From: Mangifera indica
Lineage: Eukaryota > Streptophyta > Magnoliopsida > Sapindales > Anacardiaceae
DNA: 64,000 nucleotides
Assembly (NCBI RefSeq): GCF_011075055.1
Contig: NC_058150.1
Coordinates: 11,074,330-11,138,329, forward strand
Direction: 5' to 3'
Of the stretch, positions 11,746 through 23,480 are shown piece after piece. A model generated the notes under the pieces. The model searched no databases, was not told where the DNA came from, and saw nothing but the letters and a program-made list of their open reading frames with translations. The position numbers were made by a program, and so were the translations under genes. Every line of letters starts with the position of its first letter. Positions within the stretch are counted from its first letter, which is position 1.

Positions 11746-14690
11746 TGTAAGGTTTTACGGAGTCATTAACTAGCAATGCAGTAGAATTAAAAATTTATAA
11801 AAACATAAATGCCTAAAACCCTGACCAAGATACCTGTTTTAAAACATATTTCACATGAATATGTAAAACATCCATAAGGTGTTTTAAGGTTTATACCTAC
11901 TTTGATGGCTCATTTAAATCTTCACATGGCAGAGAAATAAATTTTATCCAACCTTCATAAGACAGTGCCTTAGTATCCATGAGGAGTATGAATAAGAAAG
12001 GTTGTCTAGAAAGAAGACTACTAGGGCTCCTGTGTTGGACGATAACATGTTCATGAGAGAGAGAAAATTTAGAGAACCTAGCGGCTAAGATCTTCTTATT
12101 CTTGTGTATTATGTGCTAAATTGAATTCTGATGCGAATAAAACACATATATGAATATGAGTGCACAAAAATCCTAAATTAATTAGGATTCCAACTTTACA
12201 TATGCTAAAGTGGCATCCCTAGGTGGCACACAAGTGTGCCTCCCATGCATTTCCTCCAAGAATTTACAACTTGGACATTAAGTGTCCAACCGTGCCATGC
12301 TTCTATAAGGCATGGTACAGTCGTGCCATGTCATGCATGGCCAACATCAATGCCACCAAGTACATATTGTCATATACTTCAGTTAAAGCATGGTCAAACC
12401 GAATCTTTTAACCCAACAAACAAACTTGGTCTATTCACGTCTTTCTCTTTTTCCCTAAACACTAGGGTCATCATTAAACAATCCTTACCTCTAGGTTCGT
12501 ATCAACTTCTATATGCATATGGCCCATAAGCTCTTTATCGAACAAGTAGTGTCTGAATTCGAGTCAAATTTAGACAAAGACCAAGATTAGCCTCTAGCAA
12601 TGAATCATGGCTCTTCAGATGATAAAATGTCAATAGACGTCTCTTAAGCTTTTATAGTATCATAGTTATGTGTAATTCAATTATTTCATCAACCAATATC
12701 TCTCGAGACCAAACCATAGAAATGTCTATTCATAAGACTGCATAATGCTATATTTTTACTTCTTAATACTTAGTCTTTTATGTTTATTTTATGCCGAATT
12801 ATACTTATTAAATTTATATTTTGATTTAGATAGCATTTGGAGGCATTTGGAGCAAAACAGAATTAATTTCACGATTTCTGGATAGTCTTGATATGTCACT
12901 GTATTTTAGGCATAATTTTCTCATCCGAACTCCAAATGAGATGATTCAAGATGTTATAGAAAGCCAAGAAAGAGCTCTACCACTTTCATGTTAAGCTTTG
13001 TCTAGAACTGATCAAATCATGGTCAAAATTGGGCTTGAAGTTGCTGCACCTGTACTAGAATGTTTCCTACCCTATGATTTTAGTGGCAGATCTGATGCAT
13101 GATATTTTTAGAAGTCTCCAGGTTGTGGACGACTTTCAAAGCTTTTATATTGCTCTTTCTATTTAAATTAGGACTTTTATTTTATTTTAATATTTCTTAT
13201 AATTAGTGGGAATATCCTATTATTAGAAGACTCCAATTACCTTTAGAAAAGCTTAGAGAAGACTGAAAATCTAGATATTAAAAAGAAAAAACGTGAAGAG
13301 ATAGGGTAAAATAGAGCAACGACTATTTTTTCTTTTTCTCTTTTCTTCTTTACGTGCTCTTCAATGGTTCTGCGTGACAGATTTATTTGGCTTGGTAAAA
13401 GGAAACTAAAACCTCAAAATTCATAAACTGTGAGATCAAATTAGTTTTATTGTTCAATTTATGCTTTAAGTATCGATTGTTCTTCTATGTTTGATTTTTT
13501 TAATGGTTATTTTGTTTGATTACTGGGAGGCCTACTAGTTAATTATTCATTATAATCTACTGCTAGATTAGATATCAAATTCGTAATTGTTTGATCTCTC
13601 TAATCTATGAAGCAACTAAGGGTTAATGATTTGTTGTGTTAGCGATTATTAAATCTTAAGAAGAACATTTGACTAAATTAAATACAATTGCTTATGCTTG
13701 TGTTGTTTAGCTTCATTGATCTCTTTAATTTTTAATGTTGCTCTCAAATTAAATCTATAGTACTTGACTTAGGTTGTTTGATAGTTAGGGTTAATTAGAT
13801 TGCTTGTTTCTAATTAACTATGACTGAGGAGAGATAGAAAAGTAATTCCAACGGTGAATATTTGAAGTATGAATAAATCTATTCATGTATCAATGATCAG
13901 TTGTTGAGGTTCTGATGGTGGATGTTGACTTAGACCAAGGTGCGTTTTCTCATTAATTTCGATAATTAATTTAATTTGTTTCTTAGTTGTTCCTTAAATT
14001 TTATTTTGTTATAAACAAAACCACCTCTTTTATCTTATTCACATTAGCATATAAATTAGATTAGACATTCTTCGCAGGACGATCCTTTACTTGCATGATC
14101 ACATTATATATTTTTAGAAGTATTGGTTTTAATTTTGGTTGCTTATGATAACACATCATTTATCTTAGTAGCTTTTCCGTATGAACTTATACATATTAAT
14201 GACTTACATAGATTAGGTTACGAACTTATCCCATAATGGCCACAAGTTCAAGTAGTCATGAATATCATTCAGTATTCTCATATGAGATATCTTCTTTATG
14301 CTTAGGAGTGACGAATCCTTCATTGATCAACTATTGCCTCTAGGTATCTAATGATATGTTCGTACACTACCTTTATGATACCCTAGTTACGATAGTACAT
14401 TGGATAATATCAAACCATATTGATTCTTACATGAGAAGGTCTGCTAACCTCAAGTCATAGGATCAAATACACTTGTGGTGTTCAAAGGATTTATTTCATA
14501 AACATTGGAGCAACCATCCATATGGATATCGTCGTCAGTTCAATAAACACATTTATACCATGCACCAATGTGTTGCATTAAGCTATCTATGAATAGATTT
14601 GACATGTGAGAACTATTGACACCTTTCGGTGGATTGCTCAACACTATGATAATCTTATCATTATTTCATGTGCCCATAAGAACTTAAACT
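11746..14690 (-). mobile_element. Copia C1 5' LTR, interrupted and truncated
   Basis: The LTR is in minus orientation. It starts (inner end) at 11,746 with TGTAAGG, matching TGTAGGG of the related LTRs. It runs to 12,722, is interrupted by a Gypsy LTR (12,723-14,153), and resumes at 14,154-14,690. Compared with the full-length relative at 46,833-48,580, the outer 290 or so bases are missing and E1 Gypsy sequence follows directly. Open frames inside are chance products. Confidence 0.7.
12723..14153. mobile_element. Gypsy-type solo LTR nested in a Copia LTR
   Basis: This 1.43-kb block is absent from the other copies of the host LTR. It starts TGTCTATTCATAAG and ends CTTATGATAACA, so its ends are inverted repeats in TG...CA form. 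Near the right end is CGCAGGACGATCCTTTACTTG, typical in style of Gypsy LTR 3' ends. No internal coding region is present, so it is probably a solo LTR. A matching 5-bp target duplication was not found (agaaa on the left, catca on the right), so the exact borders or the history remain uncertain. Orientation is probably plus. Confidence 0.6.
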
Positions 14691-14862
14691 ACTTTTATGA
14701 TTTGTTAACTGTAATCTTTTTCCTGGAGTTATTGTTCATACTTGGAATTTATTGTTCACAAAACCTTATTTTGCCTAAAACATAAACCTTCTTTAACTTA
14801 AACACTTACCAATACTCACCCCAACCCTTAAACACTTATAACCATTAGCCTTTACCTATTAG

Positions 14863-15960
14863 CTATTGCCAAAAATGTACCACAAAAAAAATTCATCCTC
14901 ATCCTTCTTGTCTCCTCATCCTTGGGAATTTGCACACATGACACTAAAAGAAGAGGTCAAAGGAGAACTTAAGGCCATTAAAAACCAAATGAATCAAATG
15001 ATGCAAATGATGCAAATGATGAGAGAATTGACCCTCACTCAAAGCTGTGCACCCTTATCACAACCCCAAATTTTAACACAAAGCTAAATACCCTTTATCC
15101 ACCACACCCAACCCAACCACATCACCTAAGAAGACATATTAGATCTTCCCCTTCTCTTCCTAGACTTCATAGGGAGGAATTGATACTTCATAGTGATTCA
15201 AGTGAGGAAGAGCAAGAAAGGGCATCTGAGAGAAATAAAGATGATGAAATGGGATTGAAAATTGAAATTCTAAAATTTACAAGTAGTATGAATCTGGATG
15301 ACTTTGTTGATTGGTTACATGCTATAGAAAGGGTTTTTGAATGCAAAAGTTATTCGGATGAGAAACAGTACAAAATAGACACCCTAAAATTTAAAGATTA
15401 CACTTCTTTGTGGTGGGAAAATTTAAAAAAAACAAAGAGAGAGGGACGACAAAGAGAAAGTTAGGTTTAAGGAGAAACTTAAAAAGCTTTTGAAGAGGAG
15501 ATTTCTTCCTGACAATTATAAACAAGACCTTTACCTCAAATTGCATACCCTTAAGTAAGGAAGTGATAATGTTGAGCATTACATAGGGGAATTTGAGAAG
15601 CTATTGATAAGGAATGAGTTGCCAAAAGTAATTGCAAGATTTATTGGAAGATTAAATCAAGACATTGCTTATATGGTAGAGTTGTAACCATATTGCACTT
15701 TTGAAGATGTATGTAAGTTAGCTATTAAAGTGGAGAAGCAAAAGAAAGCCATGAAGCCCATGGTTTCCAAATCATTCTCTAAAAGGACATTATTTAACAT
15801 AAGTACATTTTTTACCAAGGAAATTACCTTCCATAAAGGTTCCCTATCCTACACAAATGCTACTGATTCTTTTTCTAAGGAGAAAGATAAGGAAAAAGTG
15901 TTCAAAACTAACTAAGGACAAACCTAATATGATGAATACCAACCTCTCCAATAAAGACTA
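14863..15960 (+). pseudogene. Gypsy element E1 gag, degenerate
   Basis: Plus-strand gag remnant. It starts near MPKMYHKKNSSSSF (14,866), then a Met/Gln-rich stretch, then a clear Retrotrans_gag domain (about 15,270-15,760). That domain contains NLDDFVDWLHAIERVFE, YTSLWWENLKK after a TLKFK block, and RFLPDNYKQDLYLKL after a frameshift. One stop interrupts just before the ...EHYIGEFEKLL block. The leader at about 14,700-14,862 directly abuts the truncated Copia LTR. The coding trace ends where a backwards integrase fragment begins (about 15,960). Confidence 0.8.
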
Positions 15961-15961
15961 G

Positions 15962-16205
15962 TGAAGGTTCACATCCATACACCACCTTGCATGATGTCAT
16001 ATTTGCTTAACAATTAAATGTGGTATTGAACCAATACTCTACCCAGGGTAACCAATTTGGCCATGCTTATTGTTGTTTAAAGCAAAAACACCTGAGATAA
16101 GTTTCCAAACTTCGATCCACCACCTTAGTTTGCCCATCAGTTTGAGGGTGATAGATCAAACTAAATTTGAGTGTTGTCCTAAAGGCGTTGAGGAGTCCCT
16201 TCAAA
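15962..16205 (-). pseudogene. Backwards Gypsy integrase fragment inside E1
   Basis: Read on the minus strand, this gives a Gypsy integrase core segment: [28 protein letters not shown], and a later block W-x-x-LPWVEYWFNT ending in KVVYG. These are hallmark blocks of the Ty3/Gypsy integrase C-terminal half. It lies between the plus-strand gag and protease of E1, where no integrase belongs, and in the opposite orientation. It therefore marks a local rearrangement or a scrap inserted from another element. Confidence 0.75.
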
Positions 16206-16209
16206 AAGA

Positions 16210-16981
16210 GAAGAAAGTGAAGTTTCCAAAATGAAAGTGATGAAGCTAATAAGGAAAAAAAAGAAATTCTACAAGGAGCTGATGAAAGAGAGTTACTAGT
16301 TATTATAAGGGTTTTGCATGCCAAGCCTCTTCCTCATGAAGAGCAAAGACTCCATATTTTTCAATCGATGTGTACTATTAGAGGTAAAGTGTGTTCATTA
16401 ATTATATATAGTAAAAGTTATACAAATGCAGCTTTATCTACCTTAGTGGAAAAACTTGGATTACCTGTCATACCTCATCCTTAACCATACAAGCTCCAAT
16501 GGTTGAGTAATGGGACCAGCCTCCATGTAGCCAAACAAGTGCTTGTTTCCTTCTCCATTGGTAAGCATTATAACGATGAGATTTTGTGTGATATGATTCC
16601 TATTGATGCTTGTCACTTACTATTGGAAAGACCTTGGCAATTTGATAAAAAAGTGAAGCACGATGGCAAGAAGAACACTTACTCCTTTAAATTCAGTGGC
16701 AAGACTATCACTTTAACTCCTCTTAGTCAACAACAAGTTCATAAAGCTATTAAAGGAAAAAAAGTCAAGAAAGAGAGCTTCTTTATGAATGGTTAGCAAG
16801 TGGAGGATAACTATCTTGAGGATTTGAGGGCAAATCCCTCTCAACCCAAGGAGGATGATGTATACATAACTTCATTGTTATTTTTGGGTTCCAAGGCATC
16901 CTCGAGTCTCTATGCAGCCGTTGAAGCCAAGAAGAATAAAGTTCTAGCAAATCCCAAGCCAAAGGAAGCATTGCACCATTA
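16210..16981 (+). pseudogene. Gypsy element E1 aspartic protease region
   Basis: This reads as a retropepsin-like domain. The usual catalytic D-(S/T)-G is replaced by Tyr-Ser-Lys in CSLIIYSKS (Tyr codon 16,407-16,409). Downstream are CDMIPIDACHLLLERPWQFD and NTYSFKFSGK blocks characteristic of plant Gypsy gag-pol proteases. The frame breaks at a stop near 16,485 and again at 16,794. The C-terminal tail ends at 16,981. No reverse transcriptase follows; the next sequence matches an LTR-like region also found at 59.2-60.2 kb. Confidence 0.75.
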
Positions 16982-16984
16982 ATT

Positions 16985-17900
16985 TTGGCCCAAACCCACT
17001 TTTAGGTATAGTCTCATTACATGCACCTAAGGTCCAAGTGAATAGCTTACTCTAATTGATCTAATAGTATGACTTTAGAAGTCCATTAATGGCCCAAACA
17101 TCCAAGCATCATTTTTAGAAACCCAAAGAGCCCAAAATTGGTTTTTAGTTACATTGGAACTAAATTAGAATTTGGTTGTTTTAGTTAGGAAACATCATTC
17201 TTAAACTTAAGGAAAAAGTAACTAACTTTTATCTTTAGTTAATTACTATGTATGGGTTTGGTTTAAAATGAATAGCTTAGCTTAATTCATGCCATTTTTA
17301 GTTGAATTTTGTGGGAAATATTGTATCATTGCCATCTATGCCTTCTATATAAAAGGGTGGATCTTCATTTGTAATTGGTTGGTTGGCATTTTGAATGAAA
17401 ATTTGAAGAATGCTTTGTTGACTTTTATCTCATTTCCTTTATCCAATCATTCTTGGTGGAAGACTAGTGGTGAAAGACCCCAAGGTTGGTGGAACTTTCC
17501 TTTATGCCTTGGTTACATTTTATGTTTTCTTAGAAATCCAAATTAGAGTGTGTATGTGTGTTAATTTAGCTTATGACAGAAAGTTGCACTATAATTATGT
17601 TTTCTGCCACTGACTTTGATCAGCATTTTGACTACTTTATCTATTGAATCTTGAGGGCTACCATAGCTTGAAAGAAATTTCATTGTGTTATGATTATGAT
17701 GATATAAATTTGATTGGATTTGGACTTGATTTGTTTAGTTAAATTGAATGAACAAAAAAACTACACATGTCAAATAAACAGTAAAAACGGTTTTTGATTC
17801 TTTGGTTAATTGTTCCATGTTTGGATAAATATGCACCAATATAGGTAGTAGGCTTTGTATCATAAATAACCAGTATGTCACTATTTTAGATCACGAGTAA
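16985..17900 (+). mobile_element. E1 3' terminal (LTR-like) region
   Basis: This non-coding block aligns by eye with 59,250-60,150. Shared landmarks are TTTGGCCCAA, a TATA-like TATATAAA(A/G) (17,347 and about 59,643), a TGGAAGA...GGTGGAAGACCC-like block, and a distal part with ATATGCACCAA. Its position after the protease and its TATA box fit an LTR. The first base of the LTR was not pinned. Confidence 0.6.
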
Positions 17901-17929
17901 ATTGAATCTCTTAAGAGCATGGCATACTC

Positions 17930-19560
17930 GGCTAGACTTATATAGCTTTTATGTGTGTTGAGTTAGTTCATTCTGTTCCACCTAAGGTAAAGTGACCTCC
18001 TCACTATGATCAACCATTTATAATGGCATATCATCTTGTTTAATGCCTGTGGTACCCTGTGGTACTAGAACTTTGTCAAGTTCTACCTTTCTCCTACTGG
18101 TCCTCTTAAGAATATACTTTTTCTCGAGGAAGACATTAGTTTGAGCAAAAAAGATCTTTTGCTCTTTTAGGTTGTAAAAGTAATAACCCTTGGTTTCCTT
18201 TAGAGACCTTATAAACATACACTTTTTTTTTAGATTCAACACTCATTTTACTCAAAGTCATTAGTAAATGTGACAAAGTAACATTTCCATGTCTGCCATG
18301 TATTATCATAGGTCCACACACATCACTATGAATGATCCCTAATAGTTCAAATGTTCTTTAACTATGTCCTATGAAGGATGACTTGACCATCTTGCATAAT
18401 AGGCATGATATATATTAATTATAAGGCTAGAAGTTGAATGATTACAAAGCTCTTTTTTTTAGAAGTCCTGATATGCAATTCAGTCTAGTGTGACCTTACC
18501 TGTAATGCTACATATATGTATTGTTCAAATAATTTGTTTTCAATTGTTTGTTTTGGTACATTAAGAACCTTATATCTAGTTTTAGGATATATAAACCATT
18601 ACTCAATACAGCTACTCTATAATGAATATTATTTAAGGTAATGGTTATAGTACCATCAACAATCCAAAACAAAATTCTTTATTGAAAATAGGTATGGAAA
18701 TTAAATTTCTAGAAACAATTGGTACATAATAAAAAATATGTAATTCTAAAACAAGCCTAGTGGGCAACCTAAGATAATAAGTCCTTATGGCTGATGTAGC
18801 AATATGTGTTTTCTAACACTTAGGTTAACCTCTCATTTGGTAAGTGATCTACTCTATCATTGTTTATGCATATCAAAACAAATATCAGAACCATATATTG
18901 TGACAACAGTCGAAGATGTAAAAGGAGAATATTTTATTTCAATTATAAGCATACTTGAAGTGGAAACACCTGTCTTCTTCTTTTTACTTTCTAAGAAGGC
19001 CTTGAAATGTCTTTTCTAGTGACCAAACTTGTAATAGAATAAGCAAACAACATTTCCTTTTGCTAGACCATCAATAGGTTATGTAGCAATGGTAGGCTAC
19101 TTATAAGCTTTGGACTTGGGCTTAGGCTTGGCCTTGCCTAGAGCTTTAGGTGTCTTAGCTTTAACCATAAATATGTTGGTAATAGTCATCCTAACCTCTT
19201 ACTTTATAATCCTCAACATATACAAGATCTTTTCGAGGGACTTTTCTTTCTCGCATAAGTTAAAATTAATAATGAAGTTCACCCAAGATAGATGGCTTAT
19301 CTATTTCTTCATGTTGCTTTTATAGCTTCAGTGTCATAAAGGTCAACATGAGACACTAGACCTCCACAAAGTCATCAAGATATTTTTTTGTAACTATCCT
19401 TTTGCTCCAAAGTTGTAACAGGGCTAAGCTTAAAGGATAGGACCCCTTTAAGGATGTACAACCTTTTCGTTTGGCATAATACAATTTGTAGATTTCTCTA
19501 CCAGTTAGAGAAGTTCCCTCCATGTAACCTATTGTCCTTTTCAAGAATCAAATAAAATGT
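17930..19560 (-). pseudogene. Copia retrotransposon C2, gag to linker, internally deleted
   Basis: Minus-strand member of the same Copia family as C1. Reading right to left it has gag (about 19,540-19,100), a Lys/Pro-rich knuckle region (about 19,080-19,000), protease-like remnants (18,840-18,550), and the start of the integrase (18,480-18,250). A deletion then joins it at about 18,245 to the post-integrase linker (VLPQGTT and RTSRRKVELDKV blocks) down to about 17,930. Most of the integrase core, all reverse transcriptase and RNase H are absent. Stops and frameshifts are dense. Confidence 0.75.
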
Positions 19561-20989
19561 GATGTTTGACATGGTGATTAATGGTTATTTACAATTGATA
19601 GATTACAAGGATTAGTGATTAATTGATTTATTACTTTGTTTAATAATGGTTTTTAAATTAAACTTTCCACTAATTTTCTTAAGTCAACAACATTCACTGT
19701 TACACTAAAAAAGTCTTAGTGGACCGCATTCCTATGGAACCAATCCAACCTTCGTTTTGATGAGCAAGCTATGATTGACTTGACTAGGTGAATTAACAAA
19801 TTAATCACAAAAGCCCGTAATCTTGAGTTAAGAGTTACCTAAGCAAATTATGTGACCTCAATTATAACTCTCGATATTAGTAGGATGGATACTACATATC
19901 GTCTTGCATTGACAAATGCAATCCCTACTCTACCTCTAATATACTCAACCTTCGCTTTGATTAGCAAACAAAATAATATACTCAACCTTCGCTTTGATTA
20001 GCAAACAAAGTACATTAGTTAAATTAGGCCCAATATAACAACCACCTGATTTTTCACTTTATTGAAATGTACCACTTACTTTAATGAACAAGGTTCCAAT
20101 GAACAGAGGCTTAATCAGGGTGTTATATTGGAAGGCATCGATTATTATTATTTGACTTAATATTAATTGAGGGATCTTATTATTTGTGTCTCACTAGTTT
20201 AAGTTCATATATGAGGTGTTCTCTTACAATAAAGTGAAACCCAAAACATGCATTTTACAATGTATAAGTAAATGTGTTGATATACAACTTAATCAATTGT
20301 CAATCCCTTTGAGCCATGATGGGTTGATTGATCAACCTAGGTCCTACTTTTCAAGTCTTTAAAACTCTTTTGCCTTCATTCTTCAAGTTTACAAGGCTTT
20401 GTTTCCTAATTACAAATTTTCTAATAAAAGAAAATTAAACTAACTCTATTTTTTACTTTTGACAAAATTAGAAACCTTAAGTTACATTCGAGAGGAGTGG
20501 ATGAAAAGAAAAATACATAAAAATGATAAAAGAGGCGAGACATGCATGTCCTATTGCTGAAAAATTTACAACCATACATTCCTAAAAGAAAAAATTACAT
20601 TTGTAGGTCTTTTGATATATATCAGACACTATGCATATACATCCAACCTATATCCATAATCAAAATTAAACTGAATTAATTTTAATTATTCAACCAAGTG
20701 TCAAATTACATTTTACCTTTTGAAAATTTTCATTATTGTAATATAACCTTAAAGGTCTAGAAAATTGTAGTTTTGTAATGCATTTTCTAGATTCTACTAT
20801 GAAGCAGTCTTTAGAAACCTCCCTAAATCAAACACACCTTTGTTAGGATGAGACAACATGGAACCAGTAGTAACCTTTGAAATATGGAACAATATGAATC
20901 GAAGACAATTTCACGTAACAATGCGAAATCATTTGACAATCATCAATTAATAAAATAGGTATTTATTTCATGTATGTTCCAAAAAAATT
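19561..20989 (-). other. Copia C2 untranslated leader
   Basis: Non-coding leader homologous to those at 9.5-11.7 kb and 22-23.5 kb. It contains a short local tandem duplication of about 32 bases, the AATATACTCAACCTTCGC unit at about 19,937-20,005. No gene was seen. Confidence 0.6.
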
Positions 20990-21001
20990 GCTCTGATACC
21001 A
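20990..21001 (-). other. Primer-binding site of Copia C2
   Basis: The minus strand reads TGGTATCAGAGC, the perfect initiator-Met tRNA complement used by many plant LTR retrotransposons. The LTR that should follow is lost: after about five bases (TGTAA) the sequence jumps to the interior of an LTR in the opposite orientation. Confidence 0.85.
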
Positions 21002-21003
21002 CT

Positions 21004-21950
21004 GTAAAGATAGTGTACGACCATATCTTGAGATACATAGAGGATATGATTGATCAATAAAGGATTCGTTACTCTTGAGCACAAGAGAAAATATCTCACA
21101 TGAGAATACTAAATGACATTTATGATTGCTTGAATTTGTGGCCATAATGGGATAAGGTAGTAGCCTAATCTATGTAAGTCATTAATGTGTATCAATTCAT
21201 ACTAAAGAGTTAATGAGATAAACACATTTCTATATCTCAACCTCGAGAGATATTAGTTGATAAAGATATTGAATTACACATAACTATGATGTTGTAAAAG
21301 CTTAAAAATTATTTGATGACACTCTATCATCTGAGTGGCTATGATGCTTTGCCAGAGACTACTACTGATTCGATAGAGAGCTTATGGGTCACACGTATAT
21401 AGGGTTGAATCAAACCCAAAGACAAGGATCATTTGATGGCAATCCTAGTGCTTAGGGAAAGGAGGAACTTTGTTGACCATGTTTGACTAAAACCCTATGG
21501 TGTGCATGATGCCATGTGGCACTATGCAAAAGGACAGCTTGACACAACTAGTCAAGAAATTATCAACATGCAAAGTATGATTCATGTTAGATGGTGGACT
21601 TTAGTGCCACCTATGCATGGTTTAAAGTGTGTGAGGTGGCACACAAGTATACCACCCATGCATATGTGTTGAAGGTGTCTAGTATGAGTTGAACTATTAT
21701 TGCACTCAAACACCTGTACAAAAATATAAATAATAAAAGTAAGTCAATTAAAAACATTTACACATAATACACATACAGATTAAGAAAACCTTAACTGTTA
21801 GATTTTCTTAAAGTTTTCTCTTCTTGTGAACATAACTATCTAGCATAAGAGCCCTAATAGCATTCTTCTTAGACAACCTATCGTGTTTGTTCTCCATGTG
21901 GATATCAGGGAATCACCTCATGAGGGTTGTACGATTATGACATATATTAG
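21004..21950 (+). mobile_element. Partial Copia LTR shared by two divergent copies
   Basis: This matches the distal part of the LTR at 55,270-56,330 in plus orientation. Its 5' part is missing; the join to the C2 primer-binding site is at about 21,007, where GTAAAGATAG resembles both partners. Its last 200 or so bases and primer-binding site are also missing, because leader sequence of copy A begins at about 21,950. Confidence 0.65.
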
Positions 21951-23480
21951 TCTAACTATGACATGTCACTTGGTGCTTGGCACCATAAGTGTCACGGTTG
22001 GACCATTTTCAAAATTGCTCCAACTGTGACATATGAACACTCCCTTTGAGAAGTCAGGGCTAGACTATTCTCTAATTTAGTCAAGCTGTGACACATTACA
22101 ACATGGCACAAAATGGTGTCACGACTAGACCAATTCTCATATTGGTCCAACCGTGACTCATTATAGTGCCTTATATCTATCCGTGAGACGATTATATGTC
22201 ACAACTGGATAGTTTTTCACATTGGTCTAGTCATGCTAAAGTCATGGTCCAATTGTGCATCTTTCTAGAATTTTGTTAAATTCTAGAATCACGATCAGAT
22301 GTTTTGCCAATGCTCCCAACAAAGTTAAAAATTATAGTTTGGTCATGTTTTGTTGAATTTGGGTTGAATTGAAATTTTCTTAAACTTTTAGGTTGAATAA
22401 TAATTTTTCAAAACTTGGGGAACCATAATGTCATTTCACACTTAACTAAATAATAATTAAAATTTAATTTCAATTGGATGTATATATATGAATGTATGTA
22501 CATGGTGCCTAATACATAGCTAAAAAACTGATGTGAATATTTTTATTTTTTATTTATTTTCTTTGGGTTGTAATTAAGAAATAGAGCTTGCGCTCCCTAC
22601 CTCAATCCCCCTTCTTCTTTAGTTTAGGTCATTATTTTATTTTCTTAGAATTATGTTTTCAAGAGACAAAGCCATGTAATTATTGAAGATTAGAGGCAAA
22701 AAGACAAACGCAAAGACCTGAAGATGAAAATTCACCTAGGTTGACCAGTCAAACCCCTCTAGGCTTGAGAGGTTTGACATTAGTTATGGTTGTGTGCTAA
22801 CACGTTTATTTTTACGTTGTTGTATGTATGTGGATGGTTATATTTTGAAAATATCATCTAACGTGCGGCTTTAATCTGATGAAACTAATTAATTAAAAAC
22901 CCTTAAATTAAATATTAAGTCTAAGATTAAATTAGTATCTTTCAATATGATGCCTGATTAAACCCCTATTCATTAGAACCTTATTTGTGAAAGTGAAGGG
23001 AAAACTTCTATCAAGTGGAAAATTAGGAGATGTTTATATTGGGTTTGACTTTACTAGTATACTTTGCTTGTTTGCCAAAGTGAAGGTAAAGTATATTAGA
23101 GGCATGAGCAGGGAATGTATTTATCAATGCAAGGAGATATGTATATTTCTACCCTATTGACACTGAGAGTCACATTTAAGGTGGCATAATTTGTTACGGT
23201 AAAACCTAGCTTAAGATCATGGACTTTTGTTGATTAATTTGAACTTGTTCATCAAAACGAAGGGGAGAATTGATGCGATGGGATCTCGATCCACTAAAAC
23301 ATTCACTAGAACTTTTTGAGTATGATAGTGAGAGCTATTGGCTTGAGGAAAATAGTGGGAGTATTTTAATTAATTAAATTCGTAATTAAAATGAATATTA
23401 ATTATGAGCAGAATTACTAATTCCTTTATTTGTAAATTGTAGATAAAATAATCACCATGTCAAACCCAATATATCAATCA
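21951..23480 (+). other. Copia A untranslated leader
   Basis: Plus-strand leader. It includes diverged versions of the TGGACCA/TGGTCCA palindrome units (about 21,960-22,250) and ends at the start of gag. It is homologous, in reverse, to the C2 leader at 19.6-21.0 kb. No gene was seen. Confidence 0.6.

Noticed and set aside
12223..12529. Short frames in the C1 Copia LTR
   Set aside because: They lie in non-coding LTR sequence, and the aligned copies at 33 and 47 kb do not keep the same frame.
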